From contig NZ_JAUSYQ010000001.1 of NCBI RefSeq assembly GCF_030816965.1, forward strand, positions 85,396 to 149,395: 64,000 nucleotides of DNA, read 5' to 3'. A program made the position numbers and the translations under genes. A model generated the notes under the pieces. That model did not search any database. It was not told where the DNA came from and saw nothing but the letters and a program-made list of their open reading frames with translations. The stretch is from Streptomyces canus (GTDB lineage: Bacteria > Actinomycetota > Actinomycetes > Streptomycetales > Streptomycetaceae). Below, piece after piece: positions 16,517-24,677 of this stretch. How positions within the stretch are numbered: the stretch's first letter is position 1; each line of letters starts with the position of its first letter.

Positions 16517-17899
16517 ATGTTTGCCTTGTCTGCTCGTCAACGTCGGCGTGTCCTTGTCGCTGACCTCATCTCCACAGCCGTGTTCCCCCTCGCCATCACC
16601 GGATCGACGGCTGTCGTCCCCGAGGTGACCGCCCAACTGCCGGGGGCGGATGCCCTGGGTCCGTGGATCGTCCTCGCCTACAACGGGCTCTTCGCCGCTG
16701 CTCTGCTGCTGGCGGGAGCGACAGCGGACCGCAGCGCCCGCACCCGGTTCTTCGCCATCGGCAACATCGTTGTCGCAGGCACCGGGTTCTTGTCCGCCCT
16801 CGCTCCAGACCTTTTGACTCTGGTGGCCCTTCGCACCGTCGCCGGCATCGGAGCGGCCATGTGCGCCGCCGGCGGATCGTCGATGCTCTTGGCCGTGTAC
16901 CCGCCGGAGGAGCGGCGTCGGGTGTACGGCTACGCGGGCGCCGTGCTGGGCAGCAGTCTGGCATTGGGACCGTTGGTTGCCCAGGCCCTCATGGCCGCCG
17001 GGGGCTGGCCCCTCGTCTTCGTCGCACCGGGGGCCGTCGCCACAGTCGCTGCCTTGGCCACGCTCACGCTTCCGGGCCTTCGCAGCTCCGCAGTGTCCGA
17101 GAACTTCGACCGTGCCGGCGCTGTTCTCTTTGGGGTGACCGTGGCCGCCGCAGTGACCGCACTCGGTCTGGGCTTCGGGGCCGGCGTCCCGTGGTGGGTG
17201 CCGGTCGCACTCGTCCTCGTCGCGGCAGCCAGCGCCATCGGACTCGTCCGCGTAGAACGGCGTGCATCCGATCCCGCGATACCCGTGGACCTGTTGCAGA
17301 TCCCCGCCTACCGGGCGTACGCGCTGGCGACGGGCGCTTTCATGGGAATGCTCGTGGTGGGTTTGGCCGTGCTCCCTCAGCTTGGCTCCGCCCAGGGCAT
17401 GGGCGCAGGCGGGGCAGCGGTGATGCTCAGCCTGCTGACCGTGCCATCGACGCTCCTTCCGCTTCTTGCCGCACGGATCGCGCGCCGATGGGCACGGCCG
17501 CTGGTGACAACCGCGCTGTTCACCTGCGCCGTCACAGCGGTCATCCTCCAGGCGACCAACCACCCTGCGGCCCTTCTCCTCGCAGCCGCGGTGATCGGGC
17601 TGTGCCTTGGACTGACCGAAGGCGTCCCGGACGGGCAAGCACTCCGCTACGTGCCCTCCGAGCGCGGAGGGGCCGGCGCCGCACTGTTCAGCACCACGCG
17701 GATGAGCCTGGAAACCTTCACGCTGGCGGCTGCCACCGGACTGATGGCGGCTCTCGGCACCTCATCCGGACTGGCAGTCGCCGGAGCCGTGTGCCTCATC
17801 GCCGCCCTCGTCGTCCGGCAAGCTGTCCCCTCCCGCGACACCCGGTCACAGCCCGAGAGTCTGGGCTCGGACATCAGCGGACCGGCAACCCAGCGGTAG
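16517..17899 (+). CDS. MFS multidrug exporter, DHA2-like
   Basis: 460 residues with about 14 hydrophobic segments. The first helices carry STAVVPEVTAQLPG and AGATADRSARTRFF (loop 2-3 motif), and helix 5 has the export motif GSSLALGPLVAQALMAAGGW. This fits proton-driven drug exporters. GGAG lies nine bases before the ATG. The leader-peptide attenuator upstream suggests induction by a ribosome-targeting drug; the substrate is unknown. Confidence 0.85.
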   Translation: MFALSARQRRRVLVADLISTAVFPLAITGSTAVVPEVTAQLPGADALGPWIVLAYNGLFAAALLLAGATADRSARTRFFAIGNIVVAGTGFLSALAPDLLTLVALRTVAGIGAAMCAAGGSSMLLAVYPPEERRRVYGYAGAVLGSSLALGPLVAQALMAAGGWPLVFVAPGAVATVAALATLTLPGLRSSAVSENFDRAGAVLFGVTVAAAVTALGLGFGAGVPWWVPVALVLVAAASAIGLVRVERRASDPAIPVDLLQIPAYRAYALATGAFMGMLVVGLAVLPQLGSAQGMGAGGAAVMLSLLTVPSTLLPLLAARIARRWARPLVTTALFTCAVTAVILQATNHPAALLLAAAVIGLCLGLTEGVPDGQALRYVPSERGGAGAALFSTTRMSLETFTLAAATGLMAALGTSSGLAVAGAVCLIAALVVRQAVPSRDTRSQPESLGSDISGPATQR

Positions 17900-17901
17900 C
17901 T

Positions 17902-18235
17902 TCAGAGTGGGTCAGAGGAGAGGGGCGCGGGCCCCGTCACCGCGTGCCGTGGGTGGTAGCCGACGCCGGGGACCACGGGGTGGTCGACCGGCGGGTGGTG
18001 GAAGGCGTGCAAGGCGCCGCCGTAGACCGCGAGGCGCCAGTCGACGCCCGCGGCCTGCACCTGGCCGTGAACGCGTTCCGTTGCACGGGCAGCATGATCG
18101 GGTCTTCCGATCCGACCCCGGCCCAACCGCGGACCGACCCCGACCGGATCGCCGCCGTCGGCTACGGCACCGGGGGCGCCATCGCGCTGGAACTCGGGCG
18201 CGACGGCGTCATGGCTGTGGACGAAGGTCTGGCGC
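17902..18235. pseudogene. Scrambled dienelactone hydrolase remnant
   Basis: The minus strand encodes a C-terminal piece of the family (GVDWRLAVYGGALHAFHHPP...PGVGYHPRHA). The adjacent plus strand encodes a middle piece (DPDRIAAVGYGTGGAIALEL), with GYGTGG where the family has the nucleophile GYCFGG. The two pieces lie in opposite orientations, so an inversion and other damage have destroyed the gene. Confidence 0.5.
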
Positions 18236-18508
18236 GGGTGACGGCACAGCCGTCGGTCCCGATAGCCCGGTTCTGGCACTCGACACGCTGTCCGAGCGAT
18301 TGTTGGAGACGTTGTCCGAGCGATTCTTGGAGACGTGGACAAACAGTCCCGTCTGGCCGGGAACTGGTGGCGTGGGCGATGACACAGCCATCGATGTCGA
18401 CAGCCCGGCCGCAATGACTACTCCGAGCAGGGTGATTCCGACCCGAAGCCACCAGCCCGCGATGGCAGGTGTGATTCGTCTTTTCCGCAACGGGACCTCC
18501 GTACCCAT
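18209..18508 (-). CDS. Possible membrane-anchored small protein
   Basis: 99 residues starting MGTEVPLRKRRITPAIAGWW, then one hydrophobic helix (LRVGITLLGVVIAAGLSTSM) and a Ser/Asn-rich extracytoplasmic stretch. The stretch contains a tandemly duplicated segment (NRSDNVSNNRSDSVS) from a 24-bp DNA repeat. It overlaps the dienelactone hydrolase debris, so the tail may not be native. Confidence 0.35.
   Translation of the reverse strand: MGTEVPLRKRRITPAIAGWWLRVGITLLGVVIAAGLSTSMAVSSPTPPVPGQTGLFVHVSKNRSDNVSNNRSDSVSSARTGLSGPTAVPSPAPDLRPQP
18289..18336. repeat. 24-bp tandem duplication
   Basis: Two adjacent copies of TGTCCGAGCGATTNTTGGAG plus ACGT, differing at one base. Confidence 0.7.
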
Positions 18509-19284
18509 GCGACACACGCCAAGGCGGGCCAAGGCGGCAGCGCTTCACAGTGATGGCGCGAAGCATAGGAAGGCCTGTCTTTTCGACGCGAACGTTGGAC
18601 CGTTCTGCGGCGAGTCACCCAGCACTCACACCCAAGCGGCGGAATCTCACACCAGACATGCCCAACCACCGTTAAGGCCGTACGACACCGGCATACGGAA
18701 GTTCACCGGGAACCCTCACACCTCAGCACGGGAGATCCACACAACACGAGCCACGTTTCCGCAGGCCGGCAAATTCCGTCGGTAGCCCCTGGTCCGAACA
18801 GCACCGCGGGCCGGCGGTCGACACCGGCCGGTCTCCCTTCGCAGCGAAGGCTGAGCGTTCTCACCAAAGGTTGGGCGGAGAGGCTTCTTCTCACCGAAGG
18901 TCGAGCGCGTGCCATCGCGGCCTGCGCCGAGGCCGGTAGCCTGCCCGCTGACCGGCGAGCGCCTGTAGAGATCCGGGACTGGTGAGCTCGCATGTCGAGG
19001 TGTCGCGTAGGCGCGGCTGAAGCCCGCAGCTCAATGACGCTGAGTGAGCGGTCAGAGGGTGACCTGATCATCCCCATCGACAAGCGCAAGGGCCAGGCGC
19101 CGGCGTCGCCAGCATCTACCGCGCACTCGGTCGCACTCCTGGCCGTGGGACCGCCGGCCCTCCCCGCCAGGCCGAACGTCACTGGCCGCCGGAGCGGCGC
19201 GGTGCTGTCATGGGTAGAGAAGACGGCGTGGACGAGCCGGCAGGGGCGCGGCCGCCCCGTCGCACAGCGGAGGAGGCCGATGCC
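18509..19284. other. Region without a recognisable gene
   Basis: Only open frames of unlikely composition are present. A short near-repeat (TTCTCACCRAAGGT) occurs at about 18859 and 18890. GGAGGAGG at 19269-19276 serves the next gene. Confidence 0.4.
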
Positions 19285-19929
19285 ATGCTGTACCGCCGCA
19301 CGGTCGGTGACGTGATGACCGAGGATGTCGTCACCCTCCGCCCCAGCACACCGTTCCAGGAGGTCGCCGCCCTGCTGGACGCGAACGACATCGTCGCGGC
19401 CCCGGTCGTCGACGACGACGGCGCTCCCGTCGGTGTCGTGTCCGCGTCCGACGTGCTGCGGCACGAGACCGGCATGCCCGAGCCGCAAAGTCAGGACGGG
19501 AACGACGAACGTGCCTGGGGCAAGGCCCGGGCCCGGACCGCGGGCGCGCTCATGAGCAGCCCCGTCTTCACCGCCCGCGCCGACTGGACGATCCCCCGGG
19601 CCGCACGGGAACTCCGTAAGCGGCACGTTAAGCAGCTGCCGGTGGTCGGCGACGACGGGCTCCTCACCGGCATCGTCACCCGCAGTGACCTGCTCGACGC
19701 CTTCATCCGCTCCGACGTCGAGATCCGCGGCGAGGTCGAGCAGGACGTCCTCGGGCGCATCCTCGGCCTGGACGAGGGCACCGTCGCGGTCGAGGTCCGG
19801 GACGGGGTCGTCACCCTTCGGGGGCACGTCCCGGAACCGCGACTCGTTCCGGTGGTCGTGGGCCTCTGCCAGGGCGTCGACGGTGTCGTCGCCGTGGACG
19901 CCCACCTCGCCGCCGCCTGGGCGGGCTAG
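19285..19929 (+). CDS. CBS-pair and BON domain protein
   Basis: 214 residues. Two CBS motifs (VGDVMTEDVVTLRPSTPFQE...VVDDDGAPVGVVSASDVLRH; AGALMSSPVFTARADWTIPR...LTGIVTRSDLLDAF) are followed by a BON domain (about 150-210, VEVRDGVVTLRGHVPEP). CBS pairs bind adenosyl ligands and BON domains associate with phospholipid or other partners. Such proteins are abundant in Streptomyces stress clusters. The start at 19285 is supported by GGAGGAGG eight bases upstream; ATG 19210 is an in-frame alternative. Confidence 0.85.
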   Translation: MLYRRTVGDVMTEDVVTLRPSTPFQEVAALLDANDIVAAPVVDDDGAPVGVVSASDVLRHETGMPEPQSQDGNDERAWGKARARTAGALMSSPVFTARADWTIPRAARELRKRHVKQLPVVGDDGLLTGIVTRSDLLDAFIRSDVEIRGEVEQDVLGRILGLDEGTVAVEVRDGVVTLRGHVPEPRLVPVVVGLCQGVDGVVAVDAHLAAAWAG

Positions 19930-20472
19930 GTGTTCTGCCCCGGGAGTCCGGCCGCAGCGGCAGGCCGACCACCAGGTGCAGTCGAGCAGATCCCGTGGGT
20001 GTCGTGGCGGTGGGCGTAGTCGCTGCGGTCGGTGTGCCAGGCGGGCGTGATGCCGTTCTTCTGTGCCTTGGTGGCGCGGGAGCGGACGCTGCGCGGCCCG
20101 CAGAATGCGCTCCTGGTAGGCCTTGTGCGTGTCACTGACCGGGACGATGTGGCGATCTTCGTCTTCGCGCCGCTCATGGACGGCTTCGCGGCGGCCGTTG
20201 GCCCGCAACCGCAGGTACATCGGGGCTTGCACACCGGCGTCCTGGCACACTCCCCCGCACAGCAGGTCCCGCTCACCGACTGGGACATTGCGGTCGGCGT
20301 ACATCTTGTCCATGCGGTAGACCATGTCCCACAGATCCGGATGCTCCTCATGGCCGAGGTCATCGAGATTCAGATCAAGATGCATACGCAGTTCTTGTGC
20401 CAGACGATGTTGGCCACCCACTACCCGCCCTTCAGCCTGAAATGCCGTCAAATCCACGGTAGGACACGGCAC
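19926..20472 (-). pseudogene. Remnant of a CoiA-like / plasmid hypothetical protein
   Basis: An N-terminal frame (PMYLRLRANGRREAVHERRE, DRHIVPVSDTHKAYQERIL) is followed in a different frame by NGITPAWHTDRSDYAHRHDT. Both are familiar pieces of one long Streptomyces protein, tentatively related to competence protein CoiA. The middle is deleted and the frame broken. Confidence 0.45.
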
Positions 20473-20526
20473 TGACAGTCGGGAGAGACTCCGAAACAGG
20501 GCCGGCGGGAACCAGCCGCAGCGCGG

Positions 20527-21018
20527 TCAGCTCCGCGTGGGTGAGAACGGCATGGCGTCGGCCCATTCCCAGAAGGCGCCGGCCTCGTCGACTTCCCGTT
20601 GCAGCAGGGCGAACAACGGGCTCATGTCGGTGCCGGGAGGCACGTCGATGGCGACGAAGTGCTCCCCGTGCCATTCGCTGAGCAGCCCGGATTCCTTGAT
20701 CGAGTTTTTGATGAGGCTGATGCTGCGGCCAAGTCGCGCAGCGTCTGTGCTCGGTCTGAGCAGTGTGCGCAGGACGCGGTGTCCGCTCACCTGGGCAACT
20801 TCGACCACGCAAGCTTCCGGTGACAGACGGACCCGGTCTCCGAGAGCAAGGCCGTAGGTCATGAAGGGGATACAGGCCACCGCGTATGTGCCGTGCTCTT
20901 CGGGCTGGAGCCACAGCTGCTCGATCTGCCCGTCGAGGCCGAAGGGGGTCAGATCGGCCTGGGCGATGTAGTTGCTCTCGGCCCGCCCGACCGGGTCCTC
21001 GTGCACGATGTACTGCAT
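20527..21018 (-). CDS. DUF4265 domain protein
   Basis: 163 residues. A strand-rich first half (IEQLWLQPEEHGTYAVACIP...GLALGDRVRLSPEA) matches the DUF4265 pattern and an acidic C-terminus follows. GAGGGG sits five bases before the ATG. The family is small, cytosolic and of unknown function, and is sometimes found beside toxin genes. Confidence 0.7.
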   Translation of the reverse strand: MQYIVHEDPVGRAESNYIAQADLTPFGLDGQIEQLWLQPEEHGTYAVACIPFMTYGLALGDRVRLSPEACVVEVAQVSGHRVLRTLLRPSTDAARLGRSISLIKNSIKESGLLSEWHGEHFVAIDVPPGTDMSPLFALLQREVDEAGAFWEWADAMPFSPTRS

Positions 21019-21039
21019 CTCCGCCCCTCTGCCTGCTCA

Positions 21040-21277
21040 TCTCGGCGAAGATCGTCCCATGGCGTCGGCTGGCGAAGCCGATCAGGTGCGCTACTACTGA
21101 TACCTCTCCGATGACGTCCTTCGACAGCACCATGCCGCCCAGCACTGACTGCTCTGCCTCGAGGTCCTGCGGTGGCAGGCGGTCCAGGTCGACGCCCCAA
21201 CTCGCTGGCCAAGCGCGGATACACGACGACGCCCGCGTCACCGTCGAGACGTTCACCCTGCCGAGGAGAGAGGGCAC
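21040..21277 (-). pseudogene. N-terminal fragment of replicative helicase DnaB
   Basis: The frame contains DRLPPQDLEAEQSVLGGMVL and SKDVIGEVSVV, the highly characteristic DnaB N-terminal sequence, then HGTIFAEM, and ends without the helicase domain. It appears to be a captured piece of a chromosomal-type dnaB gene. Confidence 0.65.
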
Positions 21278-21543
21278 ACCGATGACCAGCGGCCCGGATG
21301 ACCAGCGCGTACAGGCGGCCGTACGACGGCACCACGCGGTCTCTGCACGAGGCCTGCTGGAACAGTCTGTTGAATAGCACCTTCGATGAAATCTGGACGC
21401 CGTCGCCCAAACATGGGGGACGGCGACGGCCGAGGGTATGACGCGGGACCCGGGTCATCCCGGCGTGCGGATCCGCCTGTATGCAGATCTGCGGCAGGTA
21501 CTCCCCCAGGCGGCCGGAGGGGAGAGTTGTCCGGGATGCAGTG

Positions 21544-21586
21544 AGGCTGGCTCCGTCACTACGGGGGAAAGTGACGGAACCAGCCT
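21544..21586. terminator. Strong hairpin, likely terminator of the SRAP gene
   Basis: A 17-bp stem with one mismatch (AGGCTGGCTCCGTCACT / AGTGACGGAACCAGCCT) and a 9-base loop, about 70 bp past the stop of the minus-strand SRAP gene. Confidence 0.6.
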
Positions 21587-21655
21587 GAGTCCACGGTCTC
21601 ATACCCGCCCCCGCCTCGCTCGTTCTTACCGCAGTTGGCGCAATCGCCGACAGCC

Positions 21656-22399
21656 TTACGCAGCCCGCTCGTCGAGGAGCTGGGGGCCGTTGTTGCGGAC
21701 GTTGTTGACGGCGGTGGACACGGGCCGGGCATGAAGGTGGCCTTCGGCCGGCTGGCCGAGCAGAGCCCGCAGCTCGTCGAGGTCCTGGTGGCGGGGGTCG
21801 AGCCAGGCGTCGTAGTGGTCGCGGGTGAGGGCGAGCGGCATGCGGGGATGGACGCGGCCGGCCGCGTCGGTGGCCTCGGTGGTGATGATGGTGCAGGTCA
21901 TTAGCCAGGCGGCCGGGTCATCGTCCTGTTTAACGGCCGGGTCGCGCCAGTACTCGTACAGCCCGGCGAGTGCCATCACCTGCTCGTCCTCGGGGTGGAT
22001 GAAGTACGGCTGTTTGCGGGCCTTGCCGGTGGCCGGGTCCTTGATCTGTTCCCACTCGTAGAAGCCGTCGGCGGGCAGCAGGCAGCGGCGCCGGGTGAAG
22101 GCGCGGCGGTAGGCGGGCTTCTCGTGCACCGTCTCCACCCGCGCGTTGATCATCCGTGCGCCGACCTTCACGTCCTTCGCCCACGACGGCACCAGGCCCC
22201 AGCGCAGCGGCCGCAGCTCCCGCTGGACGGTGTCGGTGTCCTCTTCGCCGCGGGGTGCGCGCTCGAGGACCGCCCACACGTCGTCGGTCGGGGCGACATT
22301 CCAGTTCGGCGCGAGCGTCTCCTTCGCTGGAACGTCGGGTACCTGAAAGAGCGGGGCCAGTTCCTGCGGGCTGCGAGTGGAAACGTATCGACCGCACAT
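21656..22399 (-). CDS. SRAP / SOS-response-associated peptidase (YedK/HMCES family)
   Basis: 247 residues. The catalytic Cys2 immediately follows Met (MCGRYVS), with NWNVAPT, the INARVET motif, DGFYEWE and HPRMPL. These are the residues used to crosslink abasic sites in single-stranded DNA and to cleave the N-terminal Met. The family protects abasic sites in ssDNA, which may be useful on a replicon with single-stranded ends. The gene is intact. Confidence 0.92.
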   Translation of the reverse strand: MCGRYVSTRSPQELAPLFQVPDVPAKETLAPNWNVAPTDDVWAVLERAPRGEEDTDTVQRELRPLRWGLVPSWAKDVKVGARMINARVETVHEKPAYRRAFTRRRCLLPADGFYEWEQIKDPATGKARKQPYFIHPEDEQVMALAGLYEYWRDPAVKQDDDPAAWLMTCTIITTEATDAAGRVHPRMPLALTRDHYDAWLDPRHQDLDELRALLGQPAEGHLHARPVSTAVNNVRNNGPQLLDERAA

Positions 22400-22568
22400 A
22401 CCGCCACTCTTCCACCAACGCTGTGGTGCCCAACAACGTCAGCGTCGTCTCGCGTGAGGGAGCAGTCGCCGAGGACGGCGTACGAGGAAGGGGATGGAGA
22501 GGGCGCCGTTCGCGGAGCTGCCCGATTCGGCATTCGCAAAGGCCGAGAAGACGCTGCCGCGCGAGGCG

Positions 22569-22727
22569 TCAGCCTCGTGGTGTGAGGGCGCGCGTCAGGG
22601 CGAGCCCGTCGATGACGGAGAGCTGGCCGACGGACGCGCGGATGTCCTCGCCCTCCGGGTCGTCGGTGTCCCCACTGCGCTAGCCCCACGGGGCGCCGAA
22701 GGCGGCGTCCGGGACGTCCCAGGCCAT
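22569..22727 (-). pseudogene. Small gene with an in-frame stop
   Basis: MAWDVPDAAFGAPWG, a TAG, then GDTDDPEGEDIRASVGQL...GLALTRALTPRG in the same frame. It starts eight bases after the stop of the 22736-22972 gene. Both halves are protein-like, suggesting a nonsense mutation. Confidence 0.3.
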
Positions 22728-22735
22728 CTGCTCCG

Positions 22736-22972
22736 CTACTCGATGTAGCGGACCGCCTTCTTCACCTCAAGCTCCACGCCGGCCCGCACCGCGCCCTGCT
22801 CTTTCGCATGCACGGTGACCGCGCTCTGCACGTCTTGTGCAAGGTCACGCCATACCTGCCACGCGGTCTCGTAGGCGGGAGGGTCGCCTTTGGTGCGCAG
22901 GGTTTGGACAGCCGCGTGCGCCTGGTCGGCGGCGCGTTGCTTCTCCACGAGTTCTTCGAAGGTGTGTGCCAC
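22736..22972 (-). CDS. Hypothetical helical protein
   Basis: 78 residues, Ala/Glu/Lys-rich and predicted all-helical (MAHTFEELVEKQRAADQAHA...AWQVWRDLAQDVQSAVTVHA). No family recognised. It is followed closely by the small broken gene on the same strand. Confidence 0.5.
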   Translation of the reverse strand: MAHTFEELVEKQRAADQAHAAVQTLRTKGDPPAYETAWQVWRDLAQDVQSAVTVHAKEQGAVRAGVELEVKKAVRYIE

Positions 22973-23359
22973 GTAAGGACCTTAAGCCGTGCACAACTGG
23001 TCCCCTCCCCGCGACGTGCGCAGCAGGGAGCCAGAGGGCCGACCTCACGGTGGACGACGACAGCATCTGACGACGGTCAGATGCGCGGACTGCAAGTCCC
23101 GGAGGGCGTACGGAGGGCGCCGTCTGGCCTACCCGCTGTCCCGGCTGCGGAATCGCACCGTGGGCGTGGCTTCGAACGAGTCGATTGGCCCCAGGGGAAC
23201 GAGTCCGCTGGCCCCGATTAAGCGATCTTGGGTGCTCGTCGTGAACGAGTTGATTGGCCCCACCGGAGCGAGGGTCGCGTTTGGTGTCGACCGCGAATTC
23301 AACCGCCCGCGTTCGTAATCGGGTCGCTGCCGTTCTGGGCTCGCTGATACATATGTGCG
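22973..23359. other. Gene-free stretch with a short direct repeat
   Basis: GAACGAGTYGATTGGCCCCA occurs at about 23173 and 23240, each followed by a GAGCGAG or GGAACGAG-like word. No coding frame is convincing. Confidence 0.4.
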
Positions 23360-23896
23360 ATGGCGAGCGACGACTCCAGTGAGTTTCAAGCAGGGCAGTC
23401 GGGACTCATCGTGAGGGTCCCCGAGGCAGAACCTGCTGTTCGAGCGTGGCGTGAGCGGCTGGACCCCTCAGCCCGTGCGGGTGTTCCGGCCCATGTCACC
23501 GTCCTCTTCCCGTTCCTCGACGAGAGCCGCATTGACAGCGGTGCTTGCGCTGCCATCGGAGAAGTGATCGGGCGTCACCGGCCCTTCGAGGCCCGGTTCG
23601 AGCACTGCGGTCGATTCCCGGGGATCTTGTATCTCGTCCCCGAACCGGACATCCCGTTCCGCCGGCTCACCGAGGCGATCGCGGACCGGTGGCCGGAGAC
23701 CCCGCCGTTCGGCGGGCAGTTCGACGAGGTCGTCCCGCATCTGACCATCGCCCAGGGGCAAGACGATGCCGTGCTGGAGGAGGCCGAGGCTGACCTTCGC
23801 AGCCGGCTTCCCGTCACTACCCGCGTGTCGTCGGTCGATCTGATGGTCAACGACGGAACAAGGTGGCAGCAGCGAGCGTCGTTCGCGCTCCGGTGA
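23360..23896 (+). CDS. 2H phosphoesterase / 2'-5' RNA ligase family protein
   Basis: 178 residues. The two HxT-type motifs are HVTVLFPF (about residue 45) and HLTIAQG (about 130), with the expected spacing. The family includes 2'-5' RNA ligases and cyclic phosphodiesterases; the substrate is unknown. A piece resembling the second motif region reappears at about 34925-34970. Confidence 0.85.
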   Translation: MASDDSSEFQAGQSGLIVRVPEAEPAVRAWRERLDPSARAGVPAHVTVLFPFLDESRIDSGACAAIGEVIGRHRPFEARFEHCGRFPGILYLVPEPDIPFRRLTEAIADRWPETPPFGGQFDEVVPHLTIAQGQDDAVLEEAEADLRSRLPVTTRVSSVDLMVNDGTRWQQRASFALR

Positions 23897-23915
23897 TCCC
23901 TCTGTTGGCCATCGG

Positions 23916-24677
23916 TCAGCCGCCGCCCAGCTGGGCCTTGGCGTGCGCGAGACGGTAGGAGTCGCTGCCGGTTTCGATGATGTTGCCGCCGAAGGTGAGG
24001 CCGTCCACGATGGCCGCGCAGAGCCGGGGGTCGGTGAACGTCTTGGTCCACGAAGAGAACGACTCGTTGGAGGCGATCGCCATGCTGTTCTTCTCCTCGC
24101 GCTCGGTCAGAACCTGGAACAGCAGCTCGGCGCCGCGCCGGTCCAGCTCCATATAGCCCAGCTCGTCGATGCAGAGAAGATTGACCCGTCCGTAATGGGC
24201 GATGGTCTTGGTCAGCAGCTTCTCGTCGGCGGCCTCGACGAGCTCGTTGACGAGTTTGGTGGCCAAGACGTACTTGACCCGGAAGCCGGCCATCGCGGCC
24301 TCGGTGCCCAGCGCGATCAGCAGGTGTGACATGCCAGTGCCGCTGTCACCGATCAGACACAGCGGCAGCCCTTTGCGAACCCAGTCGCACGAGGCCAGGG
24401 TATGGATGGCCGCCGGGTCGATGGCGGAGTTCGCGTCGAAGTCGAACGTGCGAAGGGCTTTTTCGCGAGGGAAGCCCGCGGCCTTGATCCGGCGCTCGGA
24501 GCGACGGCGGTTGCGGTCGTCGCACTCGGCCATCAGCAGCTCGGCCAGGAACCCGCGGTGGGTCATCTGGTCGCGGGCGGCGCCCCGCATGGTGGGCAGG
24601 CGCAGGTCGCGGCAGGCCGCGTCGATGGCCGCGTCGGCGGCAGGCTCGGTCAGACCACGGGGACGAGTGGCGTTCAT
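23916..24677 (-). CDS. istB: IS21 helper ATPase IstB, Walker A lysine lost
   Basis: 253 residues, full length. AAA+ features are present: LCLIGDSGTGMSHLLIALG (Walker A with Met in place of the invariant Lys), LLCIDELGYMELD (Walker B), and SNESFSSWTKTFTDPRLC. Loss of the P-loop lysine should abolish ATP use. IstB normally assists the IstA transposase in target capture. A degraded second istB fragment lies at 57515-57690. Confidence 0.88.
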   Translation of the reverse strand: MNATRPRGLTEPAADAAIDAACRDLRLPTMRGAARDQMTHRGFLAELLMAECDDRNRRRSERRIKAAGFPREKALRTFDFDANSAIDPAAIHTLASCDWVRKGLPLCLIGDSGTGMSHLLIALGTEAAMAGFRVKYVLATKLVNELVEAADEKLLTKTIAHYGRVNLLCIDELGYMELDRRGAELLFQVLTEREEKNSMAIASNESFSSWTKTFTDPRLCAAIVDGLTFGGNIIETGSDSYRLAHAKAQLGGG

